Shown here one piece after another: positions 24,645 through 32,434 of a DNA stretch of 33,544 nt (the first letter of the stretch is position 1; the number at the start of each line of letters is the position of its first letter). The translations under genes and the position numbers were made by a program. The notes under the pieces were generated by a model. It was not told where the DNA came from, did not search any database, and worked only from the letters and a program-made list of their open reading frames with translations. The stretch comes from Mycobacterium colombiense (lineage in GTDB: Bacteria; Actinomycetota; Actinomycetes; Mycobacteriales; Mycobacteriaceae), in contig NZ_QMEV01000051.1 of assembly GCF_003284935.1 (NCBI RefSeq), forward strand, positions 1 to 33,544. The letters are read 5' to 3'.

Positions 24645-26117
24645 CTACTCCCAGGTGTGCACCGGCTCGTTGGCGTGCATGTGTTCGCAGTACCGGCGCA
24701 GCATCTCGGCCAGCGCCGCCGGCCTGCTCATGCCGCCGTCCTGCAGCGCTCGCACGGTGGACACCTGCCAGCTGGCACCGTTGCGCCCCGCTCGCGCCCG
24801 GCCCTCGATCACGCCGAGGAACCGGTCGCGCACCTCGGCGTCGACGCCCCAGCGCTGTAGTCCCTGCTCCGCGATCGGCAGCAGATTGTCGAGCACCAGG
24901 TCACGGGCGCTCACCTCGCCCACGCCGGGCCAGTGCAGCCGCGCGTCGATGCCGTAGCGCGCCGACGCCAGGAAATTGGCTTCTGCCACACCGAAATCCA
25001 TGTGGTGCCACAACGGGTCGTCCGCTTCGGACAGGCCGCGCAGCACCCCGTAGAAGAAGGCCGAGTTCGCCAGCATGTCGACGACGGTCGGCCCGGCCGG
25101 CAACACCCGATTCTCCAGCCGCAGATGCGGGCGGCCGTCGACCACGTCGTACACCGGGCGGTTCCACCGGTAAACGGTGCCGTTGTGTAAGCGCAGTTCG
25201 GCTAGCTGCGGCATGCGCCCGGCGGCCAGTTCGGCCACCGGATCCTCGTCGGATACCTCGGGCAGCAGGGACGGGAAGTAGCGGATGTTCTCTTGGTAGA
25301 GGTCCAGGACCGAGCCGATCCACTGTTCGCCGAACCACACTCGCGGGCGCACACCTTGGGTTTTCAGCTCCTCGGGCCTGGTGTCGGTGGACTGGGTGAA
25401 CAGCTCGATGCGGGTTTCCGCCCACAGCAGGTGCCCGAAGAAGAACGGTGAGTTGGCGCCCAGCGCCAGCTGCGGACCGGCGACGATCTGCGCCGCATTC
25501 CAGTTGGCGGCGAACGCCTCCGGCGCCAGCTGCAGATGCAATTGCATGCTGGTACAGGCTGATTCGGGAGCGATCGTGGCCGTCTGCCAGCTCAGCGGTT
25601 CCGGGCCGGAAATGTCGATGGGAATGTCTTCACCGCGGGCGGTGAAGATCGATTCGTTCAGCGCGGCGTATCGCTTCGATTCGCTCATCCAGTCGTGGTC
25701 GAGGTGTTCGGGCATCAGCGTGGGCAGGATGCCGATCATCACGATGTGGGCCCCGCCCGCGGCGCCGGCCTTGGACTGGGCGTCGTTGAGGCTGGCCCGC
25801 ACCTCCGCCTCGAGATCGAGCCCGGAGTGCCCGGGCAGCGCGTGCGGCGGGACGTTGAATTCGATGTTGTAGGCACCCAATTCGGTCTGATAGGCGGGAT
25901 CACCGATGGCGTCGAGCACATTGCGATTCGACATGGCCGGCTGGTAATCGGCGTCGACGAGGTTGCACTCGATCTCCATGCCCGTCAGTGGCTGCTCGGA
26001 TTCGAAACATGACCGGGCGAGCATCGTCTCGAAGACATCCACGCACAGCTGCACCTTGCGCCGGTATTCCCGTCGTTGTGCGCTGTCGTACGTGGTGCGC
26101 TTGACCTCTTCGCCCAC
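24645..26117 (-). CDS. Glutamate-cysteine ligase family (GCS2) enzyme, Rv3698 homologue
   Basis: A 490-residue carboxylate-amine ligase-like protein. Family elements are PLTGMEIECNLVDADYQP (about 43-60, nucleotide/glutamate site), YNIEFNVPPHAL, ACTSMQLHLQLAPEAF and the C-terminal PHLRLENRVLPAGPTVVDML. The reaction is an ATP-dependent glutamate-amine ligation by family, but the acceptor is not known. It is distinct from EgtA, which the window also encodes. Start GTG 26117 is tentative: no Shine-Dalgarno sequence is visible. It is followed at 10 bp by a methyltransferase and is divergent from glpK across 133 bp. M. tuberculosis has the vapBC48 toxin-antitoxin pair in that interval, but there is no room for it here. 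Confidence 0.85.
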   Translation of the reverse strand: MGEEVKRTTYDSAQRREYRRKVQLCVDVFETMLARSCFESEQPLTGMEIECNLVDADYQPAMSNRNVLDAIGDPAYQTELGAYNIEFNVPPHALPGHSGLDLEAEVRASLNDAQSKAGAAGGAHIVMIGILPTLMPEHLDHDWMSESKRYAALNESIFTARGEDIPIDISGPEPLSWQTATIAPESACTSMQLHLQLAPEAFAANWNAAQIVAGPQLALGANSPFFFGHLLWAETRIELFTQSTDTRPEELKTQGVRPRVWFGEQWIGSVLDLYQENIRYFPSLLPEVSDEDPVAELAAGRMPQLAELRLHNGTVYRWNRPVYDVVDGRPHLRLENRVLPAGPTVVDMLANSAFFYGVLRGLSEADDPLWHHMDFGVAEANFLASARYGIDARLHWPGVGEVSARDLVLDNLLPIAEQGLQRWGVDAEVRDRFLGVIEGRARAGRNGASWQVSTVRALQDGGMSRPAALAEMLRRYCEHMHANEPVHTWE

Positions 26118-26250
26118 ACCGCAGATGCAACAGGGTTACCGCCCGTAACGCAAGCTCCCACGAGTCGCGGTTGCGGTCTCGTTCGCTCGGCGGGTAGACC
26201 ATGATGGACGTCGACGCAACAGTGTTCCGGGCACGGGTGGAGGAGAGCAG

Positions 26251-27777
26251 TTGGCCGAGTTCGCCGAATTCGTCGCCGCGATCGACCAGGGGACCACCAG
26301 CACTCGCTGCATGATCTTCGATCACGAGGGTGCCGAGGTGGCTCGCCATCAACTCGAGCACGAACAGATTCTGCCCCGCGCCGGCTGGGTGGAGCACGAC
26401 CCGGTGGAGATCTGGGAGCGCACCTCATCGGTGCTGACGTCGGTGTTGAACCGGGCCAACCTGAGTACGAAAAACATTGCGGCATTGGGTATCACGAATC
26501 AACGCGAGACGACGCTGGTGTGGAACCGCAAGACCGGGCGGCCCTATTACAACGCGATCGTCTGGCAGGACACCCGCACCGACCGGATCGCGTCGGCGCT
26601 GGAACGCGACGGTCGCGGCGACGTCATCCGCCGCAAGGCCGGCCTGCCCCCGGCCACCTACTTCTCCGGCGCCAAGCTGCAATGGATTCTGGACAACGTC
26701 GACGGGGTGCGCGAGGCCGCCGAAAGCGGCGACGCGCTGTTCGGGACCGCCGACACCTGGGTGTTGTGGAACCTGACCGGCGGTCCGCGCGGCGGCGTGC
26801 ACGCCACCGACGTGACCAACGCCAGCCGGACCATGCTGATGAACCTGGAGACCCTGGACTGGGACGACGAGCTGCTGTCGTTCTGCTCCGTGCCGCGGGC
26901 GATGTTGCCCACGATCGGGCCGTCGTCGTCGCCGCAGCCCTACGGCGTGACGATCGAGACCGGGCCGGCCGGCGGTGAGGTGCCGATCGCCGGGATGCTC
27001 GGCGATCAGCACGCGGCGATGGTGGGCCAGGTGTGCCTGTCCGAAGGCGAAGCCAAAAACACCTACGGCACGGGGAATTTCCTGCTGCTCAACACCGGTG
27101 AGACGATCGTGCGGTCCGACAACGGGCTGCTGACCACGGTCTGCTATCAGTTCGGCGACGCCAAACCCGTGTACGCGCTTGAGGGTTCGATCGCGGTCAC
27201 CGGGGCGGCCGTCCAGTGGCTGCGCGATCAGCTGGGCATCATCAGCGGTGCCGCCCAAAGCGAATCGCTGGCACGCCAGGTCGACGACAACGGCGGCGTC
27301 TATTTCGTGCCCGCCTTTTCCGGGTTGTTCGCGCCGTACTGGCGATCCGACGCGCGCGGCGCGATCGTCGGGCTGTCGCGGTTCAACACCAACGCACACC
27401 TGGCGCGCGCCACCCTGGAGGCGATCTGCTACCAGAGTCGCGACGTGGTCGATGCCATGGCCGCGGATTCCGGTGTGCACCTTGAGGTTTTAAAGGTCGA
27501 CGGCGGGATCACCGGCAACGATCTGTGCATGCAGATTCAGGCCGACGTGCTGGGGGTGGACGTGGTACGGCCGGTGGTCGCCGAGACCACCGCGCTCGGC
27601 GCCGCCTACGCCGCCGGTTTGGCGGTGGGGTTCTGGGCCGACCCGGCCGACCTGCGGGCCAACTGGCAAGAGGGCAGGCGGTGGGAGCCGGCGTGGAACG
27701 ACGAGCAGCGCGCCGCGGGTTATGCGGGCTGGCGCAAGGCGGTGCAGCGGACCCTGGATTGGGTCGACGTGACGTAG
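26251..27777 (+). CDS. glpK: Glycerol kinase
   Basis: A 508-residue FGGY kinase converting glycerol to glycerol 3-phosphate with ATP. Visible are the phosphate-binding IDQGTTSTR (11-19), ITNQRETTLVWNR, WQDTRTDR, the catalytic aspartate region IAGMLGDQHAAM, KNTYGTGNFLLLNTG, the signature YALEGSIAVTGAAVQWLRDQ and C-terminal LKVDGGITGND. Start TTG 26251 is set by GGAGGAGAG (26238-26246). The gene is alone, with neither a glycerol facilitator nor glpD nearby, and is convergent with the PadR gene across 44 bp. Confidence 0.97.
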   Translation: MAEFAEFVAAIDQGTTSTRCMIFDHEGAEVARHQLEHEQILPRAGWVEHDPVEIWERTSSVLTSVLNRANLSTKNIAALGITNQRETTLVWNRKTGRPYYNAIVWQDTRTDRIASALERDGRGDVIRRKAGLPPATYFSGAKLQWILDNVDGVREAAESGDALFGTADTWVLWNLTGGPRGGVHATDVTNASRTMLMNLETLDWDDELLSFCSVPRAMLPTIGPSSSPQPYGVTIETGPAGGEVPIAGMLGDQHAAMVGQVCLSEGEAKNTYGTGNFLLLNTGETIVRSDNGLLTTVCYQFGDAKPVYALEGSIAVTGAAVQWLRDQLGIISGAAQSESLARQVDDNGGVYFVPAFSGLFAPYWRSDARGAIVGLSRFNTNAHLARATLEAICYQSRDVVDAMAADSGVHLEVLKVDGGITGNDLCMQIQADVLGVDVVRPVVAETTALGAAYAAGLAVGFWADPADLRANWQEGRRWEPAWNDEQRAAGYAGWRKAVQRTLDWVDVT

Positions 27778-27778
27778 T

Positions 27779-27797
27779 GGGTCACGTGAGATGACCC
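27779..27797. terminator. Possible bidirectional terminator hairpin between glpK and the PadR gene
   Basis: GGGTCA, 7-nt loop, TGACCC: a 6-bp inverted repeat in the convergent gap. There is no U tract on either strand, so termination is only suggested by position. Confidence 0.35.
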
Positions 27798-27821
27798 GAT
27801 CCAGGGCCCGCTCAGCGGCGC

Positions 27822-28541
27822 TCAGTCTTCGCCGAGGATGCCGTAGATCTCCCGCCGCGCATTGTTGAGGATCTCGACGATGCGCTGCTGCTGCTCGGCG
27901 GATGCGGTGTGGGCGGACTGCCCGACCGCGCCGAACAACTGGCCTACGGCCGCCCGCAGATTCATGTGGCCCGGGTCGGCGCCTTCGGTGATCTCGTCCC
28001 ACGGCGGGGTCTCGATCTTTTCGGCCGCCGCGCGGCCCGGTTCGGTCAGCTCGAAAAGCTTCTTGCTGCCTTCGCTTTCGCTGGCGGTGATCAGGCCTTC
28101 GTCGTCGAGCAGCTGCAGCGTCGGATACACCGAACCGGGGCTCGGCTTCCACAGTCCGTTGCTGCGCTCGGCGATCAGCTGAATCATTTCGTAGCCGTGC
28201 ATCGGCCGTTCGGTCAGCAGCGTCAGGATGGCGGCGCGCACGTCACCGCGCTTGCCGCGACCGGGACCGCCACGGCGCCATGCGCCGCGCCGGCCGCCCG
28301 GGCCGCCGAAGCCGAAGCCCGGACCGAAACCGGGACCGAAACCCGGGCCGAAGCCCGGACCGAAGCCGAGCGGGCCGTCGGGGCCGCCGGCGTGGTCGCG
28401 CAGGTGCTCGCGGAAGTCCCGGCGGGCCTGGCGCCGCGCTTCGTGCAGGGCGCGCCGGTCGACCGGGCCGGAGCCAAAGCCGAATCCGAAGCCGGGCCGG
28501 CCGGCGAAGGGACCGTCGGGGGGAGTGAAGGGGTTGCTCAT
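27822..28541 (-). CDS. PadR family transcriptional regulator with Gly-Phe repeat N-terminal extension
   Basis: A 239-residue regulator. The winged helix-turn-helix is at about 103-170 (ILTLLTERPMHGYEMIQLIA, then GSVYPTLQLLDDEGLI), the PadR signature, and a C-terminal helix (HTASAEQQQRIVEILNNARR) likely mediates dimerisation. The N-terminal 100 residues are unusual: a Pro/Gly/Phe-rich stretch, an Arg/His-rich helix (29-50) and four to five GFGP repeats (59-76), followed by an RRGAWRRGGPGRGKRG basic patch. ATG 28541 has AAGGA upstream. A CGATATATCG palindrome lies 53 bp upstream, consistent with autoregulation and control of the divergent membrane protein. PadR proteins usually repress by phenolic or drug sensing; the ligand is unknown here. 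Confidence 0.92.
   Translation of the reverse strand: MSNPFTPPDGPFAGRPGFGFGFGSGPVDRRALHEARRQARRDFREHLRDHAGGPDGPLGFGPGFGPGFGPGFGPGFGFGGPGGRRGAWRRGGPGRGKRGDVRAAILTLLTERPMHGYEMIQLIAERSNGLWKPSPGSVYPTLQLLDDEGLITASESEGSKKLFELTEPGRAAAEKIETPPWDEITEGADPGHMNLRAAVGQLFGAVGQSAHTASAEQQQRIVEILNNARREIYGILGED
28302..28367 (-). repeat. 12-bp coding repeats for GFGP in the PadR gene
   Basis: Four to five tandem 12-bp units encode the GFGP repeat of residues 59-76 and the following GFGFGG. The units differ at third positions. Copy number could vary between strains. Confidence 0.75.
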
Positions 28542-28593
28542 TGTGTGTCCTTACGTGTGTGGGTCGCGCAGGATTGCGCGCTTCGAAGCATCA

Positions 28594-28603
28594 CGATATA
28601 TCG
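28594..28603. promoter_or_regulatory. Candidate PadR operator
   Basis: Perfect 10-bp palindrome CGATATATCG in the 201-bp divergent region, with a further half-site (TATCG at 28610-28614) 6 bp on. PadR family operators are AT-centred palindromes of this sort, and this is the most AT-rich part of the region. Position between the regulator and the membrane protein supports control of both. Confidence 0.5.
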
Positions 28604-28742
28604 AAAACTATCGGCGATGCAACCGGATATGTTGAAACTCGCGCCCGTTTGCGCGCTGAGCTGGGCAGATCGGCCAAATACCCGGATGCGACTGCGGCGC
28701 GATGCGGTTTGCATGCGGCAGACGCGGGTACCAGCTATCGGG

Positions 28743-29126
28743 ATGGACGCCAACAACAACCTCACGGTGGGCAGCGCGGGCCCGGCCGCGGGCGGCCGAC
28801 CCGACGGCCCGCCGCGCCGGAACGCCCGGCCGTGGGTCAATTGGGGTTTGGCTCTGGCGACGGTGCCCGGCGCCGCGCTGGTGATGCTCTTCGCGCTCGG
28901 CGCTGTCATGAGCACCGATGGCTGCAGCGACCGCAGCTGTCCGAACCTGGGCCACGGCGGGATCAATTTCGGCGTGGCGTTCTACGGCGCACCAGCGGTC
29001 GCCGTCCTCACCATCATCGTCTCGATCTTCACCGCCAAACGCCGCTGGGGCATCGCGGTTCCGCTGTGCGGATGGGCATTGCTGATCGCCGACGTCGCCC
29101 TGATGGCGGCGAGTGTGGCCGGCTAG
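28743..29126 (+). CDS. Small multi-pass membrane protein of unknown function
   Basis: A 127-residue protein that I do not recognise. A polar Gly/Pro/Arg N-terminus (1-31) is followed by three hydrophobic segments: about 33-56 (WGLALATVPGAALVMLFALG), 76-94 (FGVAFYGAPAVAVLTIIVSI) and 103-124 (GIAVPLCGWALLIADVALMA). Two cysteines (C61, C66) lie in the loop after the first helix and could form a disulfide outside the cell. The ATG at 28743 is the best-supported start, since upstream frame lacks hydrophobicity or a ribosome site. Another ATG at 28710 is in frame. Divergent from the PadR gene and overlapping the RDD gene tail-to-tail at CTAG (29123-29126). Confidence 0.65.
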   Translation: MDANNNLTVGSAGPAAGGRPDGPPRRNARPWVNWGLALATVPGAALVMLFALGAVMSTDGCSDRSCPNLGHGGINFGVAFYGAPAVAVLTIIVSIFTAKRRWGIAVPLCGWALLIADVALMAASVAG

Positions 29127-30037
29127 TGCGGCAGTGAGAAACCACCCGGCGCCCCCGAATCTCCCGGGGCGGGGCGATTCGCGTGCGGGTCGGGCCATCC
29201 GGCGACTTGTTGCGGCGGCGGGGTAGCCCAGCCCCGGGGGCCGTGGTACGGGGGGCCCGCCGGTGGCCAGGGCCCCATCTGTCCCGGTGGGGGCATGGCC
29301 GGCCGCAGCCGGGCCAGCTCGCGGCGGTGCCGCTCGGCAAGGACCGCGGCGAGCACGAGTTCCGGCGGGGCGCCGGGCGGGGGCGGCGGCGCGATGCGGG
29401 CCACCACGTCACCGGCGATCCGGTACGCCATCTGCAAGCGCAGCTGACGATCGAGCTGTGTTGCCCGGGAAAGGAATTGGCGCGCAACCTCGACCTGACC
29501 GACGGGTAGCCCCGACAGCTGCAGCGACGACGCCCACCACGCCAGTGACGGCGGCATCATGGGCGGGGGGCCGAGGCGGGGCCCGCGTTCGTTGACCACC
29601 ACCGTGCCCGCGAAGATATCGCCGATCCGTTTGGCCTTGGGGGACAGGATGCTGCAGATCACGGCCGGGCTCCCGAACAGCATCCAGATTTCCACCAGCG
29701 CCGCCAGGGCGCGAAACAGGGCCTGGCGGAAGCGTTCCGGGCCCCCGTCGTCGGACACCACCCGCAGACCCATCGCGATCTTGCCCACCGAGCGTCCCCG
29801 CGTCGCCGTTTCGAGGACCAAGGGATAGCCCACAATTACCAGCACCGTAAAAGTCAGCAGGATCGCGTTGCTCAGTGCGGTATCGAATTGAGTCAGGGTG
29901 GCGGCCCACAACATCAGGCCGAGCAGGTAACCGATGACCATCACCGTGATGTCGATCAGTGCGCTCAACGTCCGCACCGGCAGCTGGGCGATCTGCACAT
30001 CGAGCACCACAGCGTCTCCGGTCACCACCTCCGACAT
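29123..30037 (-). CDS. RDD family membrane protein with proline-rich tail (Rv3695 homologue)
   Basis: A 304-residue protein. The N-terminal RDD domain spans about 1-150, with the conserved PVRTLSALIDITVMVIGYLL first helix, a second helix (NAILLTFTVLVIVGYPLVL), ATRGRSVGKIAMGLRVVSDDG and a third helix ending PKAKRIGDIFAGTVVV. The cytosolic C-terminal half has an Arg/Gln-rich helix (QFLSRATQLDRQLRLQMAYR) and a long Pro/Gly/Trp-rich tail. RDD proteins have been linked to ion transport, but the substrate is unknown. Divergent from the SpoIIM-like gene across 77 bp. A TACCGT box 8 nt from ATG suggests an almost leaderless transcript. Confidence 0.88.
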   Translation of the reverse strand: MSEVVTGDAVVLDVQIAQLPVRTLSALIDITVMVIGYLLGLMLWAATLTQFDTALSNAILLTFTVLVIVGYPLVLETATRGRSVGKIAMGLRVVSDDGGPERFRQALFRALAALVEIWMLFGSPAVICSILSPKAKRIGDIFAGTVVVNERGPRLGPPPMMPPSLAWWASSLQLSGLPVGQVEVARQFLSRATQLDRQLRLQMAYRIAGDVVARIAPPPPPGAPPELVLAAVLAERHRRELARLRPAMPPPGQMGPWPPAGPPYHGPRGWATPPPQQVAGWPDPHANRPAPGDSGAPGGFSLPH

Positions 30038-30045
30038 AACTTCGA

Positions 30046-30051
30046 ACGGTA
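30046..30051 (-). promoter_or_regulatory. -10 box for the RDD gene
   Basis: Minus-strand TACCGT, then 8 nt, then ATG 30037, which gives a leader of at most a couple of bases. Confidence 0.4.
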
Positions 30052-30101
30052 CAGGCTGGGCCCGCGCGCCCGGCCGCCCTTTGCCATGCCGGCGGTGCGA
30101 T

Positions 30102-30107
30102 TAGGCT
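30102..30107 (+). promoter_or_regulatory. -10 box of a leaderless promoter for the SpoIIM-like gene
   Basis: TAGGCT, then GCCCAGG (7 nt), then GTG 30115. No Shine-Dalgarno sequence. Together with the RDD -10 box it makes back-to-back leaderless promoters within 77 bp. Confidence 0.5.
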
Positions 30108-30114
30108 GCCCAGG

Positions 30115-31107
30115 GTGGATGTCGACGCGTTCGTGCTGGCCCATCGCCCTACTTGGGACCGCCTCGACCGATTGATCGGGAGGCGCCGGTCGTTGTCCGG
30201 TGCGGAAATCGACGAACTCGTCGAGCTGTATCAGCGGGTCTCGACGCACCTGTCGATGCTGCGCTCGGCCTCCTCGGATTCCGTGCTGATCGGTCGGCTC
30301 TCCAGCCTGGTGGCGCGGGCCCGTTCGGCGGTGACGGGCGCCCACGCGCCACTGAGCAGCGCGTTCACCCGGTTCTGGACGGTGTCCTTCCCGGTCGTGG
30401 CGTACCGCACCTGGCGGTGGTGGCTGGCCACGGCGGCGGCGTTCTTCGCCGTGGTCGTGATCGTCGCGCTATGGGTCGCCGGCAGCCCCGACGTCCAGTC
30501 CGCCCTCGGAACCCCCACCGATATCCAGCAATTGGTCAACCACGATGTCGAGTCCTATTACAGCGAACACCCCGCCGCCGCGTTCGCGTTGCAGATCTGG
30601 GTGAACAATTCCTGGGTTTCGGCCCAGTGCATCGCGCTGTCCGTGGTGTTGGGACTGCCGATCCCCTTCGTGCTGTTCGAGAACGCCGCCAATCTGGGCG
30701 TCATTGCGGGACTGATGTTTCCGGCCGGCAAGGGTGGGCTGCTGCTGGGCCTGCTTGCCCCGCACGGGCTGCTCGAGCTGACGGCCGTCTTCCTCTCGGG
30801 GGCAACGGGAATGCGGCTGGGGTGGTCGGTGATCGCCCCCGGCGACCGGCCCCGGGGGCAGGTGCTCGCCGAGCAGGGGCGCGCCGTCGTCTCGGTGGCC
30901 GTGGGTTTGGTTGCGGTGCTTCTGGTTTCCGGGTTGATCGAGGCGCTGGTGACACCGTCGCCGTTGCCGACGTTCATGCGGGTCGGCATCGGCGTCCTCG
31001 CCGAGGTGGCCTTCCTGTCCTACATCGTCTACTTCGGCCGCCGCGGGGTGCGGGCCGGGGAAAGCGGCGATATGGAGGACGCGCCCGACGTCGTGCCCAC
31101 CGGTTGA
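30115..31107 (+). CDS. Stage II sporulation protein M family (SpoIIM/DUF95) membrane protein
   Basis: A 330-residue integral membrane protein. A cytosolic N-terminal helical segment (about 1-95; AHRPTWDRLDRLIGRRRSLS) is followed by five or so membrane helices, the first at about 104-126 and further ones in 165-310. The family core is the stretch with FVLFENAANLGVIAGLMF and LLAPHGLLELTAVFLSGATG. In endospore formers SpoIIM belongs to the septal peptidoglycan-dissolving complex. Mycobacteria do not sporulate, and the homologue near moxR is of unknown function. Its neighbours (RDD, DUF58, MoxR, DUF4350) are recurrent partners in actinobacteria, so a joint membrane-associated complex is likely. 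It is convergent with the DUF58 gene, 4 bp apart. Confidence 0.9.
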   Translation: MDVDAFVLAHRPTWDRLDRLIGRRRSLSGAEIDELVELYQRVSTHLSMLRSASSDSVLIGRLSSLVARARSAVTGAHAPLSSAFTRFWTVSFPVVAYRTWRWWLATAAAFFAVVVIVALWVAGSPDVQSALGTPTDIQQLVNHDVESYYSEHPAAAFALQIWVNNSWVSAQCIALSVVLGLPIPFVLFENAANLGVIAGLMFPAGKGGLLLGLLAPHGLLELTAVFLSGATGMRLGWSVIAPGDRPRGQVLAEQGRAVVSVAVGLVAVLLVSGLIEALVTPSPLPTFMRVGIGVLAEVAFLSYIVYFGRRGVRAGESGDMEDAPDVVPTG

Positions 31108-31111
31108 CCCC

Positions 31112-32434
31112 TCAGAGCCGCCCGGTCGCCTTCATCGCCAGATAGTGATCTGCCAGCGCCGGTGCCAGTTCGGCGGGCGGCGCATCGACGACTTCCACCC
31201 CGCCGCGGCGCAGCCGCGTGGCGATCGCGCCGCGGTCGTTGCGGGATCGTTCGGCGGCCGCCGCGTCGTAGACCGCCGCCGCGTCCGAACGCCCGGCGGC
31301 CATGTGCTCGACGCGCGGGTCGGAGACCGCGGCCAGCAGCAGACGATGCTTGGCCGACAGCTGCGGCAGCACGGGTAGCAGGCCCTCGTCGAGGGCGGGC
31401 GCGTTGAGGTCGGTCAGTAGCACCACCAGGGAACGCCGGCGCGCGCGCAAGGCTATGGCGGAAGCCACTGCCCGCCAATCGGATTCGACAAGAGCCGGTT
31501 GCAGGGGCGCCATCGCGTCGACCAGCTGGGCGAGCAGTTCGGTGCGCGAGGCGCCGAATACACCGGCCCGGCTCACCCGGTCGTGGGCGAGGAAGTCGAC
31601 ATGGTCCCCGGCCCGCGAGGCCAGGGCCGCCAAGAGCAGCGCGGCGTCCATCGACCAATCCAGCCGCGGCCACCCCGCCGGGTCGGACGCTGTCGGATCA
31701 ATACCGACCCGCCCCGCGGCGGTACGGCCGGTGTCGAGCACGATCACCACCCGCCGGTCGCGTTCGGGCCGCCAGGTGCGCACGACGACGTCGGCGCGGC
31801 GGGCGGTGGCGCGCCAGTCGATCGAGCGGACGTCGTCACCGACGACATACTCTCGCAGCGAATCGAATTCGGTTCCCTGCCCGCGCACCAGCGTGGGCAG
31901 CAGGCCGTCGATCTCGCGCAGCTTGGCGAGCCGCGACGGCAGGTGCTTGCGCGCCAGGAACGGGGGCAGCACCCGCAGCTGGCCCGGCACCGGCCGCGAA
32001 CGTTGCCGTCCCGCGAGGCCCAGCGGGCCGATCGATCGGGCGGTCACCACGGTCGCGCGCTGATCGCCACGGCGGACCGGCTGCAGCCGGGTCGCGACGT
32101 GGTGGTCCTGCCCGGCCGGAATGTCGAGTGGCTGGATGCGCGGGCGCGCCTGGGCGCTGGGCGGCCAGGCGTCGCGGATCTGGCCGCGGAACCGGCGTGG
32201 GCCGTCGTTGTGGATCAACAGCCCGCACTCCAGCTGCTGCCCGAGCCGCGCGGAGCGATCCGGGGAACGGACGTAGCGCAGCTTGGCGGGGCTGGCAGCC
32301 AACACGATGTCGACGATCACGACGATCGTCAGCGCTATCAGCAGGGCGGCGAAAGTCGTTGCCGGCCAAGGGGACAGCGCGATGGGCAGGACGCAGATCA
32401 GCGCGACCAGCCCGGTGCGTCCGGTCAGGACCAC
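31112..32434 (-). CDS. DUF58/VWA-type MoxR-associated membrane protein (Rv3693 homologue)
   Basis: A 440-residue protein, the same length as the M. tuberculosis one. Two adjacent membrane helices are at about 8-22 and 25-47. A beta-rich middle region is followed by the DUF58 signature EFDSLREYVVGDDVRSIDWR and ATARRADVVVRTWRPERDR. The C-terminal VWA-like fold has a MIDAS-type loop reduced to VIVLDTGRTAAG. Family knowledge: MoxR ATPases act as chaperones with DUF58/VWA partners to mature or insert protein complexes; the client is unknown. The start GTG 32434 is fixed by TAGTG overlap with the moxR stop. The open frame that runs on to 33277 is antisense to nothing but overlaps moxR in another frame and is rejected. 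Confidence 0.93.
   Translation of the reverse strand: MVLTGRTGLVALICVLPIALSPWPATTFAALLIALTIVVIVDIVLAASPAKLRYVRSPDRSARLGQQLECGLLIHNDGPRRFRGQIRDAWPPSAQARPRIQPLDIPAGQDHHVATRLQPVRRGDQRATVVTARSIGPLGLAGRQRSRPVPGQLRVLPPFLARKHLPSRLAKLREIDGLLPTLVRGQGTEFDSLREYVVGDDVRSIDWRATARRADVVVRTWRPERDRRVVIVLDTGRTAAGRVGIDPTASDPAGWPRLDWSMDAALLLAALASRAGDHVDFLAHDRVSRAGVFGASRTELLAQLVDAMAPLQPALVESDWRAVASAIALRARRRSLVVLLTDLNAPALDEGLLPVLPQLSAKHRLLLAAVSDPRVEHMAAGRSDAAAVYDAAAAERSRNDRGAIATRLRRGGVEVVDAPPAELAPALADHYLAMKATGRL

Noticed and set aside
26118..26250. vapBC48-like toxin-antitoxin pair expected from the M. tuberculosis order
   Set aside because: The interval is only 133 bp and has no coding capacity for it.
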